A stretch of DNA of 64,000 nt, from the NCBI GenBank assembly GCA_031308135.1, contig JAHLJT010000631.1:180341675-180405674 (forward strand), in the 5' to 3' direction. The notes beneath the pieces are model-generated. The model made no database searches and was not told where the DNA came from. It saw only the letters and a list, made by a program, of their open reading frames with translations. This document shows, in pieces, positions 47,641-59,489 of the stretch. A program made the position numbers and the translations under genes. Positions within the stretch are counted from its first letter, which is position 1. Every line of letters starts with the position of its first letter. This DNA is from Acheta domesticus (Eukaryota; Arthropoda; Insecta; Orthoptera; Gryllidae).

Positions 47641-48080
47641 GGGTAAGCCTCGGTAAGCTAATGTACACGTCGGCTAGTATTTTCCACCAGGTATTTTCCA
47701 CCAGCAAAGCACCTCCCCAGTCGGAAAAATCTCTAAGCTTCAGGCTGGTCTCCCGGTATGTGTGGTAGTGTAGAGCGTGCAAGTGTAACTGTATGCAAGT
47801 AATGGGTGAGGGTAGGAGAAGAAAGAACAAGGGAAGATCGTGCGAGGTCCGTGACCAGCCCGTTTTGCTGAGGTACCGGTATTCACCTGGTGTTCATCGG
47901 AGAAACTGCGGAAAACTATCAATCAGAGCAGTCCGTCGCTAGAATTCTTCTCCGAATCCGCGACAGAATTCGCCATAGCTATCTAGGTAGTGTCGAAAAT
48001 CTTCGTCATCACCTGGACTCGAGCCTAGGACCTCGTCTCCCAGTTTATCGGTGTCAGTAGTGACGGCATTGGGATCGGCA
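47640..48080 (-). repeat. tRNA-derived SINE, family A copy 3 (long copy)
   Basis: In the minus orientation: GAGGTCCTAGGCTCGAGTCC with B box GGCTCGAGTCC (48015-48025), then AGAAGAATTCTAGCGACGG, CTCTGATTGATAGTTTTCCG, CAGTTTCTCCGATG and CACCAGGTGAATACCGG. Next come a CT-rich block, ACATACCGGGAGACCAGCC, TGGTGGAAAATAC and TAGCCGACGTGTACATTAG. It matches 23775-24250 over its whole length. A short TGGTGGAAAATAC duplication (about 47678-47702) is private to this copy. Confidence 0.75.
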
Positions 48081-49585
48081 GTGTTGGCAGCGATGATTTT
48101 GATGGTAGCTAGGATGACAGTGGTGGGAAGCAGGGAGGCGGCTGAAGCGACGACTGTTTCTAACGTTGGATGTGAAGAGGGGGAATGAGGTAGGTAGGAG
48201 GACATGTGGGAAGGGCCGGCTGCGATGAGCGGGGGTGGCGTAAGTGCAGCCGAGCCTTGCTGCTACGAGGCTCTCACGGCCTCGCGTGAATTTAATATGA
48301 AGGTAAAACTGGAATTTTCTCGGCGTTTACAGTAGGGAGCAATTTTATTTCCATACGTTGCGGACGGGAGAGGGTTGTATTTCGAGAGTAGGTGGAGATT
48401 GATATTTGCTTTATCGGACGACGAGCCGTTCCTAAAACTAGAATGAGCGAAATTATATGCGCTGCAGATTTCATGCCAGAAATTTCCCACGCTTCGACGG
48501 TTTGTTGATTGCACATGTGTTCGTGCAAGTGCACGAGTGCTTTTCAGAGGCTTTCTCGAAAACAATGTATTGTTGGGACAGGGGCTTTCTCATCTGTAAT
48601 CTAAACAAAAGCCACACGTTTAACTATTGTTCTGTTTTGAGGTTTAGTGGTGAAAAATCTTGTTTATGCTGTTAACCGGGTTTTGCTAGGTCACATATAA
48701 ATAATAAGTTACAATAATTTTGAGGTGAGTGATTTGGAATTGTTTACGTGATTGTCTTCAAAATACAGAATGGCAATTATATTTTTACGAATCACGGTAC
48801 GTACTTTGCTTTCAAAACGAAAGTGGGACCCAGAACTTTGACATTTCACCGCAATAGTGTTTTGTGTAATTGCATTGTGAAAGTTATTGTATAACCACAG
48901 TGGCGTAGAATTACAAAATCAGCCGGGTAAATATAAGCATCAAAATAGTAATATTCAAAGTGGTAATGCTAAACTAGTTATCCGTTAGTTATAACTGAGA
49001 ACGGCAGAGGAATTTAATGGTTTGATTGTTCATTATACATATTATAATTTCATTTCGATACGATGTTTTTGTAAAATTCAAACAACTGCATTTTTTCAAC
49101 TCAGGTCACTTAATATTAACATTCTGATACGTAAAAATGATAGAATTAGTACCACATAAATATTTCTAATATGAAGCTTTCAAATCTAGAGTGGTCAATT
49201 ATTACTCAAATAAATATGATTTCACCAACTATCGGAAACTTGATATTTGCCACCTCTTGAATATATAAAAAAAATGCGTAAAAAATGTAATACTCGTATG
49301 TAAAAAAATTAACTATTCTACAACACAGATTTGACATACTCGTAATATATATTTAAGGTAGATACCGGGTTTAGGGTGGCTATGGTTCCTTTATAAAGTT
49401 ATAAAAATCGCATTATACATAGATGTCCATAGTTTGACATAGATGTCCCTACAAGTGAAGTACATGTTACATCTGCGAAGGTGGCGGTGTTCCTCTATCA
49501 CTGGAACAGGATATCTAGCACTGACCTATACTGGTTTGTTCTTTTCAAGGATATTCTCCGTCAGAGTAAAACCGTACACGATAAA
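48081..49585. other. No gene recognised
   Basis: 48081-48290 is mixed, the rest AT-rich. No recognisable coding or RNA signature. Confidence 0.45.
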
Positions 49586-49589
49586 TAAG

Positions 49590-49875
49590 TGCTCGGCTGG
49601 TAGTGTAGTGCATTTAAGAGTAAGCGTTTGAGAGTAAGCGAAGAACAAACGCGTGTGTTCGTAAGGGGAGAGGAAGAAACATGGATGAAGAAGGGACGTT
49701 TGCGCCGACCGTGACCCGTTTCTTAAGGAATTACTCTAGAATTCGCCTGGTATCGCTAGAATTCTCCTCCAAACAGTAGTAGAATTCATATTACTTATGA
49801 ACTCGAAAATTCGCCATCGATGGGACTCAAACCTTAGAATCTTCCGGTGAACGTTGCTATAAAGGCTATGTTGTT
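49590..49875 (-). repeat. tRNA-derived SINE, family A copy 4 (core deleted)
   Basis: Minus orientation: AGATTCTAAGGTTTGAGTCC with B box GGTTTGAGTCC (49823-49833), GAGGAGAATTCTAGCGATAC, then GGGTCACGGTCGGCGCAAAC and the CT-rich 3' part. The GTTTTCCG..CTCC core present in the other copies is missing; a second AATTCTAG copy lies at the breakpoint. Confidence 0.65.
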
Positions 49876-51330
49876 ACCTTTGAGCTGTTGCAGCTGGACT
49901 TTTTGATCGATTTAAATATTACTAAGGAAGATTATTTAGAATACGGGTGTAATGTGTACTAGCGTTCAATTGGGAAGTAGGAAGGCCAAGAATGTAAAGT
50001 ACTCTAAAATATTGTGGCATTAAACGTTTAACACAAAAATAAAGCATTTTCCCTAAAATCATTAAATTCTGGAGAATAGCAATTTGTTTGGTTTGCATTA
50101 TTCTAGATGAACGGAACGCATGAAACGAACCACTATGAAACTGTTCGACGACTAAAAATAAAATTAAAAGTCTCTCTTGTGCTACGAAAAAGCAATGTTT
50201 GCGAAGTAAACAGCGATTGAACTTTGAATAGAAAGAAAGCAACAAATGTTATAAGTGACAAAATATGAAATTAATTTAACTCCTCTTAATTTGATATTAA
50301 AATCAATATTTGTCAGCAAACAATGAACTCAAAATAGACCCATTGAGATCGATTTACCAAATGTTAGGGTTCTTTTGAATACGTAAAGTGAAATTATATA
50401 CACTAACAGGACTTAGTATCACAAATGTAAGATAAACTCTATGTTAGATATATACGATGTGCCTGACAGCACCAATACTTCTACTGAACCAAACCACACA
50501 AAATGGTTTTCCGAAAAGTACCCCGCACAAAATTCAAGAACAACAGATAAAATACACTTCTATATAGTATTGTTAAAATATTTATTTTTTCGGAGTGTTA
50601 TATAACAGTCCGTAGAATTAAATATATTAACAAAAACAGTTCGCAAATATGACAATATCATAGTTTAGTTTATACTGTATACATAGTAAAACAGTTCTTT
50701 ACAAATCAGGAATATTAAAAAAATATCCGTTCCATAACACAACACATTTCATGTCGGGCAGTCCCTTCCTCCACATTGTTGTCGCATGCCGCAATTCAGT
50801 CGGTTCGCGCAGTATGAGAATGATGGAATCAAGTAATCGCACTTTCCAGTCAAACTCGAAACTGCTTCTTGTTTTTGCATTATCCCGAGTTCCTGATTAT
50901 CTAACAAAACCATAGACACTCTCACATAAGTAAAGGCTGCATCGTTTCTTTCAATTTCTGCCCGCAATAGACATTAAAATATTAGATAGACTAGTGACTT
51001 GCAACAGCAAAATTGCTGCTGAAAAAACCACACGAAATGATTTTCTAAAATGTAGCATACAAAGTGAGTAGAAGCAACTGAAATATTTTAAAGAATATTG
51101 AAATAATTTAAATTCTTTAACTAAACTCTTCACGGATTCTTCAATAATTGTATACAGTGTTTCTACAAGAAACGACTTCTTAACAGACGAAGAATATAAA
51201 AGTTTTCAAGTTTCAGAAAGTGAATTTCAACACGTAAATTGCAAATATTTAATGGCGGGAGGCCTTAGACCCTTGCCATCGAATGATGTCAACTATGTCG
51301 TAAGCAGGACGCACTCCTTATGATAATTCA
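49876..51330. other. No gene recognised; one short direct repeat
   Basis: AT-rich. The 29-nt segment at 50793-50821 recurs with 25 of 29 matches at 51325-51353 (shared AATTCAGTCGGT and CGCAGTATG). No coding signature. Confidence 0.4.
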
Positions 51331-51339
51331 GTCGGTAGT

Positions 51340-52520
51340 CGCAGTATGCGAATAGGTGGGGTAACACAATATGCAAATGATTAGAATGACAGAACTGTAC
51401 CTGCATTTTGACATTGAGACTTTAGTACGACGAAGCTGCTACTCGCTCCCATCAGAGCTTCTAGACTTTGTGACATGGATTTAAAGAGAGTCTGGATATG
51501 CTGTTGGGGAACACACTGCTATGCTTTTTCTATGTGTGTCCAAAGAGTGTTGACAGTGGCTGCAGGATAACCAGAACGAACAGTTGCTGACCGAAATATC
51601 CCAGACATGTTCGATGGGCGACATTTCACGCTAACGTGCAGGCCAGGGAAGCAGTGATACCCATCGTTCTTCACAGAAATCTTGCGCATACCTTGTCACA
51701 TGCGGTAGGGCATTGCTCTGCAGAATTATGGCATGTGAATCTGCTTGCGGGAGGGGCAATACCTCGGGCTCGAAACCCTCCCTATTGTAGCTGTGGCTGT
51801 TCAGGTTGGCCTCAATATGTATGAGTCGAGATCGGCACATTAATGCCAAACCATCCCACTTGACGTTTTCCGCTATAGCACGGAACAATACAGGTTGAAA
51901 GATTATGATCACCACAGTAGCGTCGAACACGTACGCGTCCATCGCTATTTCACAAATTGAAGCAGGCCTCGTTCGAAAACACTACATTTTGCCACTCAGC
52001 ACACCAGTGAACACGTCCACGTGCCTATTGCTGTCTGAAATGATGGTGGTTTCCGATCAATGGAATCCGACGCAGTGGCAAGCGTACCACCAGTCCAGCC
52101 CTCTGCAGATGGTGTCGTCAACGTAGACATGATCACACCCACTGCCGTGCTCCAATGTCAAGCCAACATTGTGGACGACGCCGTTCAGTTTGTTACAGCC
52201 ATGCGGACAAGATGGGGATCATTTCACTCTAGTAGTCATATTGCGTGGTCCAATACTAGCTCATTACAATGTATGACGTCTTCCAACCATTGGTTTTACA
52301 CAGCGTATCACTGTCGTAGCAGCGCGCCCCGCATTGTCACTGTATATCAAAGCCGCTTTCCGGAGGAAGATTATTCTGTCACGTTCGAATTCACTCTGAT
52401 GCTGATATTGCGCCTTTTGGCGTCGACGAGGCAAACCAGCAAGTAAAAGCAAGTGCTTGCACGTTTAAACGGTTTAAGGGAGCTGCTAGGGCAACGTGCT
52501 AGGCCCGGCCATCTCTATTG
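51340..52520 (-). mobile_element. Tc1-like DNA transposon remnant
   Basis: Carries a degenerate Tc1-type transposase on the minus strand. I could not identify terminal inverted repeats with confidence, so the outer limits are approximate. Confidence 0.75.
51395..52452 (-). pseudogene. Tc1-like transposase pseudogene
   Basis: A cut-and-paste DDE transposase. The N-terminal HTH is seen as SEFERDRIIFLRKAALIYSD (52452 downwards). The first catalytic motif VVFSDES has become VVFSNEA, with Asn encoded at 51971-51973. The second, QDNARPH, has become QSNALPH, with Ser at 51715-51717. The Glu motif SPIEHVWD is intact at about 51600-51620. Between the second and third motifs one open frame (51631-51942) ends at a stop. 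The C-terminus continues as VNTLWTHIEK and PQQHIQTLFKSM down to about 51410. Two of three catalytic residues are lost, and there are stops and frameshifts. Resembles Tc1 transposases that are common in arthropods. Confidence 0.88.
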
Positions 52521-53185
52521 TGATTTAACCTCTTCATTTGGATATATTGTTATACACAGTCAGCCAATTTTTAATTGATTCTGACCATTTCTTTCGAGTG
52601 TTGCAATATCAGTGTATTTTCCTTCCTCCCCAACCTACCACTATTCCCATGTCCCTTCAAAGTGACACACCCAGCTGAAATTAAACGAAACGATCACCTT
52701 CCTTCACTAGTGTACTTTACGATTCTACCTCCTATAAGTAGTCACCAACTCTTAGCTATTCTAACTTTAGAGTTGACAACAACTCTAAACGATTCTAACC
52801 TATCGTTCTCCATTTGCACTTCAGGGTCTCCGACGTACTGTTGTCACTGCCTGTTTTTACAGCGCTACTTCACCTACTTCTACTTCCCTGGCAAGTATTC
52901 TTTTCTGACCTCAGCTCTCCTCCGTTTCTGCTTCTCTCTTCACCCACGTTCAAAGCGAAACCCTCTCCATTCCACTCACATAGCTCCGTTCTCACCGCCT
53001 TCATCTCGCTTCTCACGCCCTTACCTGCTTACCCTCTCACATCTACCCTCATCGTTCCCTCCTTTCCGCCTCTCACTGGCCGTTCGTCGGCGTGGAGTCG
53101 CAGACTAATTAGGCCTCAGCGACGGCGTTCAAGTTTGGTTGGCCCTCGGATGGTGTTTGCGTTGCTCGGGTCGGGGGCGGTACTG
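52521..53185. other. CT-rich DNA, no gene seen
   Basis: CT-biased sequence leading into the GC-rich array. Two long + frames (52575-53108 and 52814-53194) begin at ATT or ATG within biased sequence and show no domain. Confidence 0.4.
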
Positions 53186-53189
53186 CTGC

Positions 53190-54140
53190 AGTAATGGAAG
53201 ACAATTCCGCGGAGGATCGCGACGCAGACACAGCCTCACCCCAACCCGCCCCACTTCTCCGCCCCCTCCGCTCCCTCCCTCCCATCTTCTATGTATACAC
53301 CTCCGTCCCGCCACCCGCGTTGCACCTCACGCCACGCGTCACACCGCCCTAGCCCCACCCCGCCCCGCCCCGCTCTGCCAGCCCAACCCCGCCCTGCCAC
53401 GCCCTACCCCACCTCGCCCCGCCCCGCACCACCTATCCTGCCTGCCCCTACCCTTCCCTCTGCTCTGCCCCTGCCCGTCCCTGCCCGTCCCTGCCCGTCC
53501 CTGCCCGTCCCTGCCCGTCCCTGCCCGTCCCTGCCCGTCCCTGCCCGTCCCTGCCCGTCCCTACCCGTCCCTGCCCGTCCCTGCCCGTCCCTGCCCGTCC
53601 CTGCCCGTCCCTGCCCGTCCCTGCCCGTCCCTGCCCGTCCCTGCCCGTCCCTGCCCGTCCCTGCCCGTCCCTGCCCGTCCCTGCCCGTCCCTGCCCGTCC
53701 CTGCCCGTCCCTGCCCGTCCCTGCCCGTCCCTGCCCGTCCCTGCCCGTCCCTGCCCGTCCCTGCCCGTCCCTGCCCGTCCCTGCCCGTCCCTGCCCGTCC
53801 CTGCCCGTCCCTGCCCGTCCCTGCCCGTCCCTGCCCGTCCCTGCCCGTCCCTGCCCGTCCCTGCCCGTCCCTGCCCGTCCCTGCCCGTCCCTGCCCGTCC
53901 CTGCCCGTCCCTGCCCGTCCCTGCCCGTCCCTGCCCCGCCCTTCCCCGCCCCGCTCCGCCTTGCCCCAACCCGCTCCACCCCGTCGTGTTCCGCCTCACC
54001 TCTCCCCTCCCCGCCTCGTCCCTCCCCGCCTCGCCCCTCCCCGCCTCGCCCCGCCTCGCCTCCTCCCGGCCCACTCCCTCCTGCCCCGCCCTCTCCCACC
54101 CTGCCCCTTCCACGACTGCCCTCTCGCGGAGACGCACTTG
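53190..54140. repeat. GC-rich repeat region around the decamer array
   Basis: The flanks (53330-53470 and 53931-54110) are degenerate CCCCGCC/CTCGCCCC-type repeats around the perfect array. Frames of up to 357 codons on both strands come from the repeats (PVPARPCPSL-type repeats) and have no other support. Confidence 0.75.
53471..53930. repeat. Decamer array (CTGCCCGTCC)46
   Basis: 46 tandem units. 45 are identical and one at 53561-53570 reads CTACCCGTCC. The near-total homogeneity suggests recent amplification. Confidence 0.95.
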
Positions 54141-55055
54141 GAGTCGGTTTACGGACGGGGATTCGCCTCAGGTCCCAACGTCTCCTCTGATGAGGGGCTC
54201 GGGTTCCCTTGATTTAATGAATTCTCTGGCGCTCCGCTCCTTCTCTCCTTGTTTACTTCATTTACCGTTCTTGTCCGACGTCGACGCGGGCCAATAAACG
54301 TCTTTTGAACGCTGTATCCTTTGCGTGTCCATTTGCATAATTCTCATTTCATTTCCTGAGATTTTTCGTTTCTCTTTGTGCAGTTATGGTGGTATGATAC
54401 AAACTTGCAAAATATATTTTACCCGGAATATTTTTCGGGTTTTTGAAGAAACCCTGTAATGTTCGTCGTTTCGTTTTATTCTAATTTTATGTGTATTCAG
54501 AAAAGTATCTGCTTATCTTGAAAAAAGTTCACTTCTAAATATCCAAGTATAAATTTGAATTTTTCTTTAAAAATTGAACAAACTTTCACTCAACTTAAAA
54601 TCCATCAAAATAATTTTTGCTATAGTCGTCAAAAATATATATTTCGATTCACTATCTGGATGATGCATTTTTGTCTTCCATTTTCTCATACGAAAACAGT
54701 TCACAGTCCAATTTTTCAATACTTGAACATATACTACCTTCAAGGTTACGATAATCGAAAAAAATATTTACATTCATTTCTGTAATCTATTTTACACAAT
54801 CATATATTTGTCCAACATACAGACGAGATTACAATAGAGAACAATTAAAAGTAATCAATATTAAGGAAGTTCCTTTCCAAAGATTTGGAGAGATTCTCTG
54901 TGAGATCCTTAACATCATTCAATTAAAAGAAGATTACGGAATACTATTTTAAAAAATATAAAGAATGGCGGATCTAAATAATCTAATTGACAAATCTACA
55001 TTTCTTCGGAAAAATGAGAAAAATGTCCTATCTTTGCAAAAATTAAATTAATTTT
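54141..55055. other. No gene recognised
   Basis: GC-rich tail of the array for the first 150 bp, then AT-rich DNA. Nothing supportable. Confidence 0.45.
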
Positions 55056-55059
55056 TTTT

Positions 55060-55510
55060 ATGTGATTGGCGGTAAACAACAGGCAATATACACTTTTTAT
55101 AACCTTTCTTTGAAGGTCACAAGTGGTGATACAGCAGAACGTACTTTCTAGCATTATTTGTAAATTTCGCAACTTTTAAAAATTCAAAGTTCAACGAAAG
55201 GGGAATTTGCGCCATTGCATTAGCGTTATGAATAAATTTTTAAAACAGATTTAATTAAGAAAAAATCTCTGACAGGACAGACAAAGAACAAACTGACGAA
55301 TAGATGGAAATTTGTCCGAAAGGAAATTTTTCTCATTCGAGAGAGAAAAAAGGTGGATTCTGACGACTGAACGTATTTACGAAGAAATTTTCTACTTATA
55401 GCAACACATTTTGATATGAGTATTCCCCAAAACGAGTTTTTTAAAAAAGAACAATTTCATTTTCAGCATTTCAATACTTTCTCTTTACTATGTAAATAAT
55501 GGGTGAGAAA
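55060..55510 (+). repeat. REP-U-like fragment, strongly diverged
   Basis: GACAGGACAGACAAAGAAC, a GGAAATTTTTCTCATTCG segment and AGCATTTCAATACTTTCTCT followed by TTACTATGTAAATAATGGG parallel the final third of REP-U, most closely the copy at 24370-24760. Confidence 0.35.
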
Positions 55511-58080
55511 GCAATGTCAGTTCTGCCGCGACTTTTACTTCTAGATGATTAGGATTAACAAAAAAGAACGCTTTTTCCTATTTTAGTTTCCAATAATCGT
55601 CGCATTGCCTTTGCTTTTGGAATTCTTTAGAGAAATTATGTTTGGTAAGTAGTATATTTTAGTTACAATGATGTGGACTAGACAATATCCTTTTTTCAAA
55701 ACTCATATCTCAAGGTGAGAGGTCATCACATTCTTTTACAGAACATTATTCGACTTTTATCAACAGAAAGTGTTTCCCTCCATGTTTACATACATTTCAT
55801 GTAAACATCAAAGATATACACCAAATAACGCAAAAGCAGAAAATCACTGCAACTGAGGTTTGGCACTGAGTGTTTTTGTAGAAATAGCTTTGAGGCAATA
55901 TTTTGTCATACGTGTTTATTTTGGCAGAAACCTTTTCGGTCGCATTGCGGGCATCTTCAATGCTACAAAAATAATAACATTTTTAAATTACAAATTAAAA
56001 ATAATCTCTTACGAAATGTTGTTATGAATAAAATTAGATATTAAGCAAAATAGAAAAATTGGAATATGAATTGTGAAAATGAAAACATAATTTTGAATCA
56101 AGAGTAAATGAAATGACAAATGTACTATTACAAAGTGAAGTAAAATAAAGTAAAAAATAAAAATATAAAAAATTAAAAAATATGTTTTTCTTCTGGCACT
56201 ACAAACAAATATATTGAGGTAACTATTACAGCGAGTTCTTAGCTTAAGAATGAAATGTTGAGGAAGAAGGCAACGAAAGGAAGAATGGAGTCCTACATAT
56301 TGAACTAAATGGCAGACACTTTCGTACGAGTTGAGCACACCATTTTTATTTCAAGGAAATATACGTAATGCATATTTCACATACATGTACACAGTATGTA
56401 TATTACACAAGTGTGTATACACTTGTGTAATATTCTTATCATTAAATGCGTCAGTTATGTTCAATCATGTTGCCCTAGTGTTTTCTGAACAGTGCAAACT
56501 GCGTTGTTTTATAGGGCCATGACTTCTTTGCAATACGAGTTTGGGAAAGTTTATACCGCAACATACTGACTATTCCTACCGCATTATACCACATTCCAAT
56601 CAATAAATATTGAAGGTAGGTACTAGTTTCCATGCACGACTGCTAAAATAATGTATTGTACCCTCGCCGCCACATAGAATGGGCAACGGCATATTCTGAA
56701 GTCCCAATCCTTCTGCACATTCTGGCAGCACTGTACGGAGGATAACGCCATCTGGTTCTTTCATAGTTAACTATTACAACATAACATTCTCTACCAACTG
56801 CCATCGCCTGAGAAGCTGATAGGGCAGATTTCCCCCACGTTTCACCCAATCATCATCTCTAGTATGAACGTTCCCTGTGGATAGGTGTGTTCATCCTAAG
56901 GGTTAAGAGTATTGGCGCAGAAGGCACAGGGGGGCGGGGTAGTCGCGTTGCGTCCGAGTGGAAGCCATTCGATCGCATACAAGAAATATATCAATAAAGT
57001 TAATATCATACATTACAACATAAAATATTCAGCACATGAAATAGAACTAGTGGATTTGAAAAAGTTTATGCATTGCTTTTTTCTCATAATCCAGATTTAC
57101 TTGCGAAAATTCAAATGGGTAATATCATCCCCTCTTTTAATGCAAAACAATTGAAGTATGAGAACGAATATTACGAAACCGAGACGAAAAAATGAAGTGG
57201 ACGGAGGCGGCTCCAGGATCGATAAAATGTTTGTGAGTGGGAAGTTTTGGCGAAGTAATAATGTTCAAATATCAGTGTTTACGAAATTTAACATTTTAGC
57301 AACAATTAAACTTGATATTTAGTAATAATTTTGCATCGCTTGTCAAAATTGTTATTTTGCAATATTCACGTCAGAGACAATTTGAGGACACTGTCGGGTT
57401 GCATAGTGCACATTTCGAAATTGTTTATAACATTGTTAATTGTTGCAAAATTGTTAATTCGCAGTTTTAAGTTCTGGGACATCAGGGGACCTTTCTAACT
57501 TCAGAATTTCAAAAATTGGAAATTGTTAATAAATTTGCAAAATTTGCAAAAAAAAATATTCTTTTCTAAACTGCCTTCAGACAAGATGCAAAATTCCGCA
57601 ATCCAGTCGGCGCTATCGCCTTTCGTTTTTGAGATATGTAATTGTTTATAAGAAATTCGCATGTCATAGCTCCCATTTTGTGGGGGGATTCAATCTTTTC
57701 GCAGTTCCCTCACAAATCTACCCTTCAAGCCGTTTTGCAAACGTAACGTGCATTTAGCGGCACTCATTTTCCACCCGAACGTGACAGCACAATGCTATTT
57801 GAAACTACCTTCAGAATGCTTATATTTGCTTATCGAGTCCAAATCACGAGAACTTGAGTTCTCACAAATATTTTCTAAATACGTAAATGCCAAGAAGGTC
57901 ATCTTACGAAAACGCACAAATTCTCTGAGCATATGAATGAATCAGTCATTTCAACGACGAACCCACTTCCTTATAATAGTAATAACATCCCCAATTTTTT
58001 AATATATTGTGTTCTTTAAATGCGTCCCGTGTCTCTGAAAAGCAAACATTATCATTATCATTTTAAAAAATTATAACCAT
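55511..58080. other. AT-rich DNA, no gene seen
   Basis: Contains a perfect 14-bp-arm palindrome at 56400-56433 (own entry) and, at 57290-57560, recurring AAATTGTTAAT / TTTGCAAAATT-type words that may be an ancient decayed repeat. No recognisable protein. Confidence 0.4.
56400..56433. repeat. 34-nt palindrome (14-bp arms)
   Basis: ATATTACACAAGTG and CACTTGTGTAATAT flank a 6-nt loop TGTATA. Perfect arms, able to form a hairpin or cruciform. Confidence 0.85.
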
Positions 58081-58084
58081 TCTT

Positions 58085-58999
58085 ACACGCAACACTCACA
58101 GTGCTGGATGCTCGGATTGACATGAAATTTCACCAGCTGATAGAACACCATGCAAAACCTATATACGCAAATTTTGATGTGCTATGGAATATTATAAATA
58201 GTGTTTTATAGGCATTTTGTATCAGGACCTTTCGTGACCTTCGCGCTTCCCGCAGCGGGCGAGCCGTTGCTTCGGCAGCGATAGGAACGTTACGCGGCGT
58301 CTATCAGCTGATATCAGATTTCCAAGCGCGTTCGTTTAAGAATTCGTATTTATCTTTTCTTTCTTCTTCTTTCGTTTGGGTCATCAAGGGACCACGCACC
58401 AATTTCATTGCTTCTTCCTTTGTCCTTCTTTCTTCTTCCTCCAGTACCCTTTGATCAGCTTGCTGTGTATCATCTTTTCTTTATTGTATCTGTTTATTAT
58501 TTATTTTTAATTATTTACTGATTTGTTGTGCATTTATTTATTTACGTATTTATTATTTAATAAGTATTGCCTGATTAATTAAACCACATTGTAATCTTTA
58601 CATCCTGTAAATAATGCCAGTATGCATTTAATTATCGCTTTCGAATTACTCATGTATGTTTTCTCGTCCTACTCGTCCATCGGAACCTACAAAGTAAACA
58701 CCCGTTTTTTTCACTCCGCCTGCCCTCCAAGTAACTGAGACCTTGCCGACACTCCGAAGGTGGAGGCGCGGTGTGTGAGTAACGGCCGCAGAACCAGCGG
58801 CGAGCAGCGATTTCCGCCCTTCCACGGTCGGTTTACCGACTTTAGTCAAGAAAGGTCCCAATACTAATTATCGCAAAAACACTACTTGCAATGGTTCATA
58901 GCACGTACAAATTTGTATGTAGGGGTTTTGAAAGGCTCTGAACAAGCTGGAAAAATTTTTAAGTCAATCCGAGTATCCAGCATGGTGAGTGTTGCGTGT
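58085..58999. mobile_element. Element with about 150-bp terminal inverted repeats
   Basis: The arms 58085-58238 and 58846-58999 are diverged inverted copies. Each begins ACACGCAACACTCAC, followed by TGCTGGAT.CTCGGATTGAC, AAACC..TATA..CAAATTT, GTGCTATG and GGACCTTTC. The roughly 600-bp interior is CpG-richer and contains GCCGTTGCTTCGGCAGCG and a TGCCCTCCAAG..GAGTAACGG segment. These recur at 27095-27715 and in part at 25488-25860. No transposase frame, so it appears nonautonomous. Confidence 0.7.
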
Positions 59000-59485
59000 T
59001 AGGATCAATAAGTTTCTTTTCAACTTTTGTTGCGCCTTGGTGACGCGTCTACAAGCTCTTGTGCGGGTATTGAACGCTTGATATAATCCTCCTTGAAATT
59101 CTTTTTTTAATGTTGTCAGTTATCGTCAGCCATTTACTTTTATCCCTTCGGCCAGAGGCATGTTCACATCTCCATTTAATCGTTAGTAGAAAATAATTAA
59201 AGTTGGTATTATTAGCAACGGAATTGTAGCGTTTTATTGAATTTCAAAGGACTGCTTGGATATTTTGGGGTTTAATGAACAAAATGTAGCTACCTGAATT
59301 TGACGCTATGAAGAGTAAACGAAAAATGAAACAAAAGTCAACAATTAAACTGTCATCAATATTCGTGCTAAATGATATGAATATACGAAAATGAATGGAC
59401 GTTCTAAACTAACACGTGAATGTAAAGAAACTCACATATAAAATGTATAGAAACGAAGTAAATATAATACCATTCACAGTACTGA
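59000..59485. other. No gene recognised before the LINE remnant
   Basis: AT-rich. The 5' part of the LINE Gag frame may extend into 59390-59485 but is not recognisable there. Confidence 0.4.
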
Positions 59486-59489
59486 AGAA

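Noticed and set aside
53139..54212. Frames of up to 357 codons in the decamer array
   Set aside because: Same reason: repeat translation (PVPARPCPSL type) without any unique domain.
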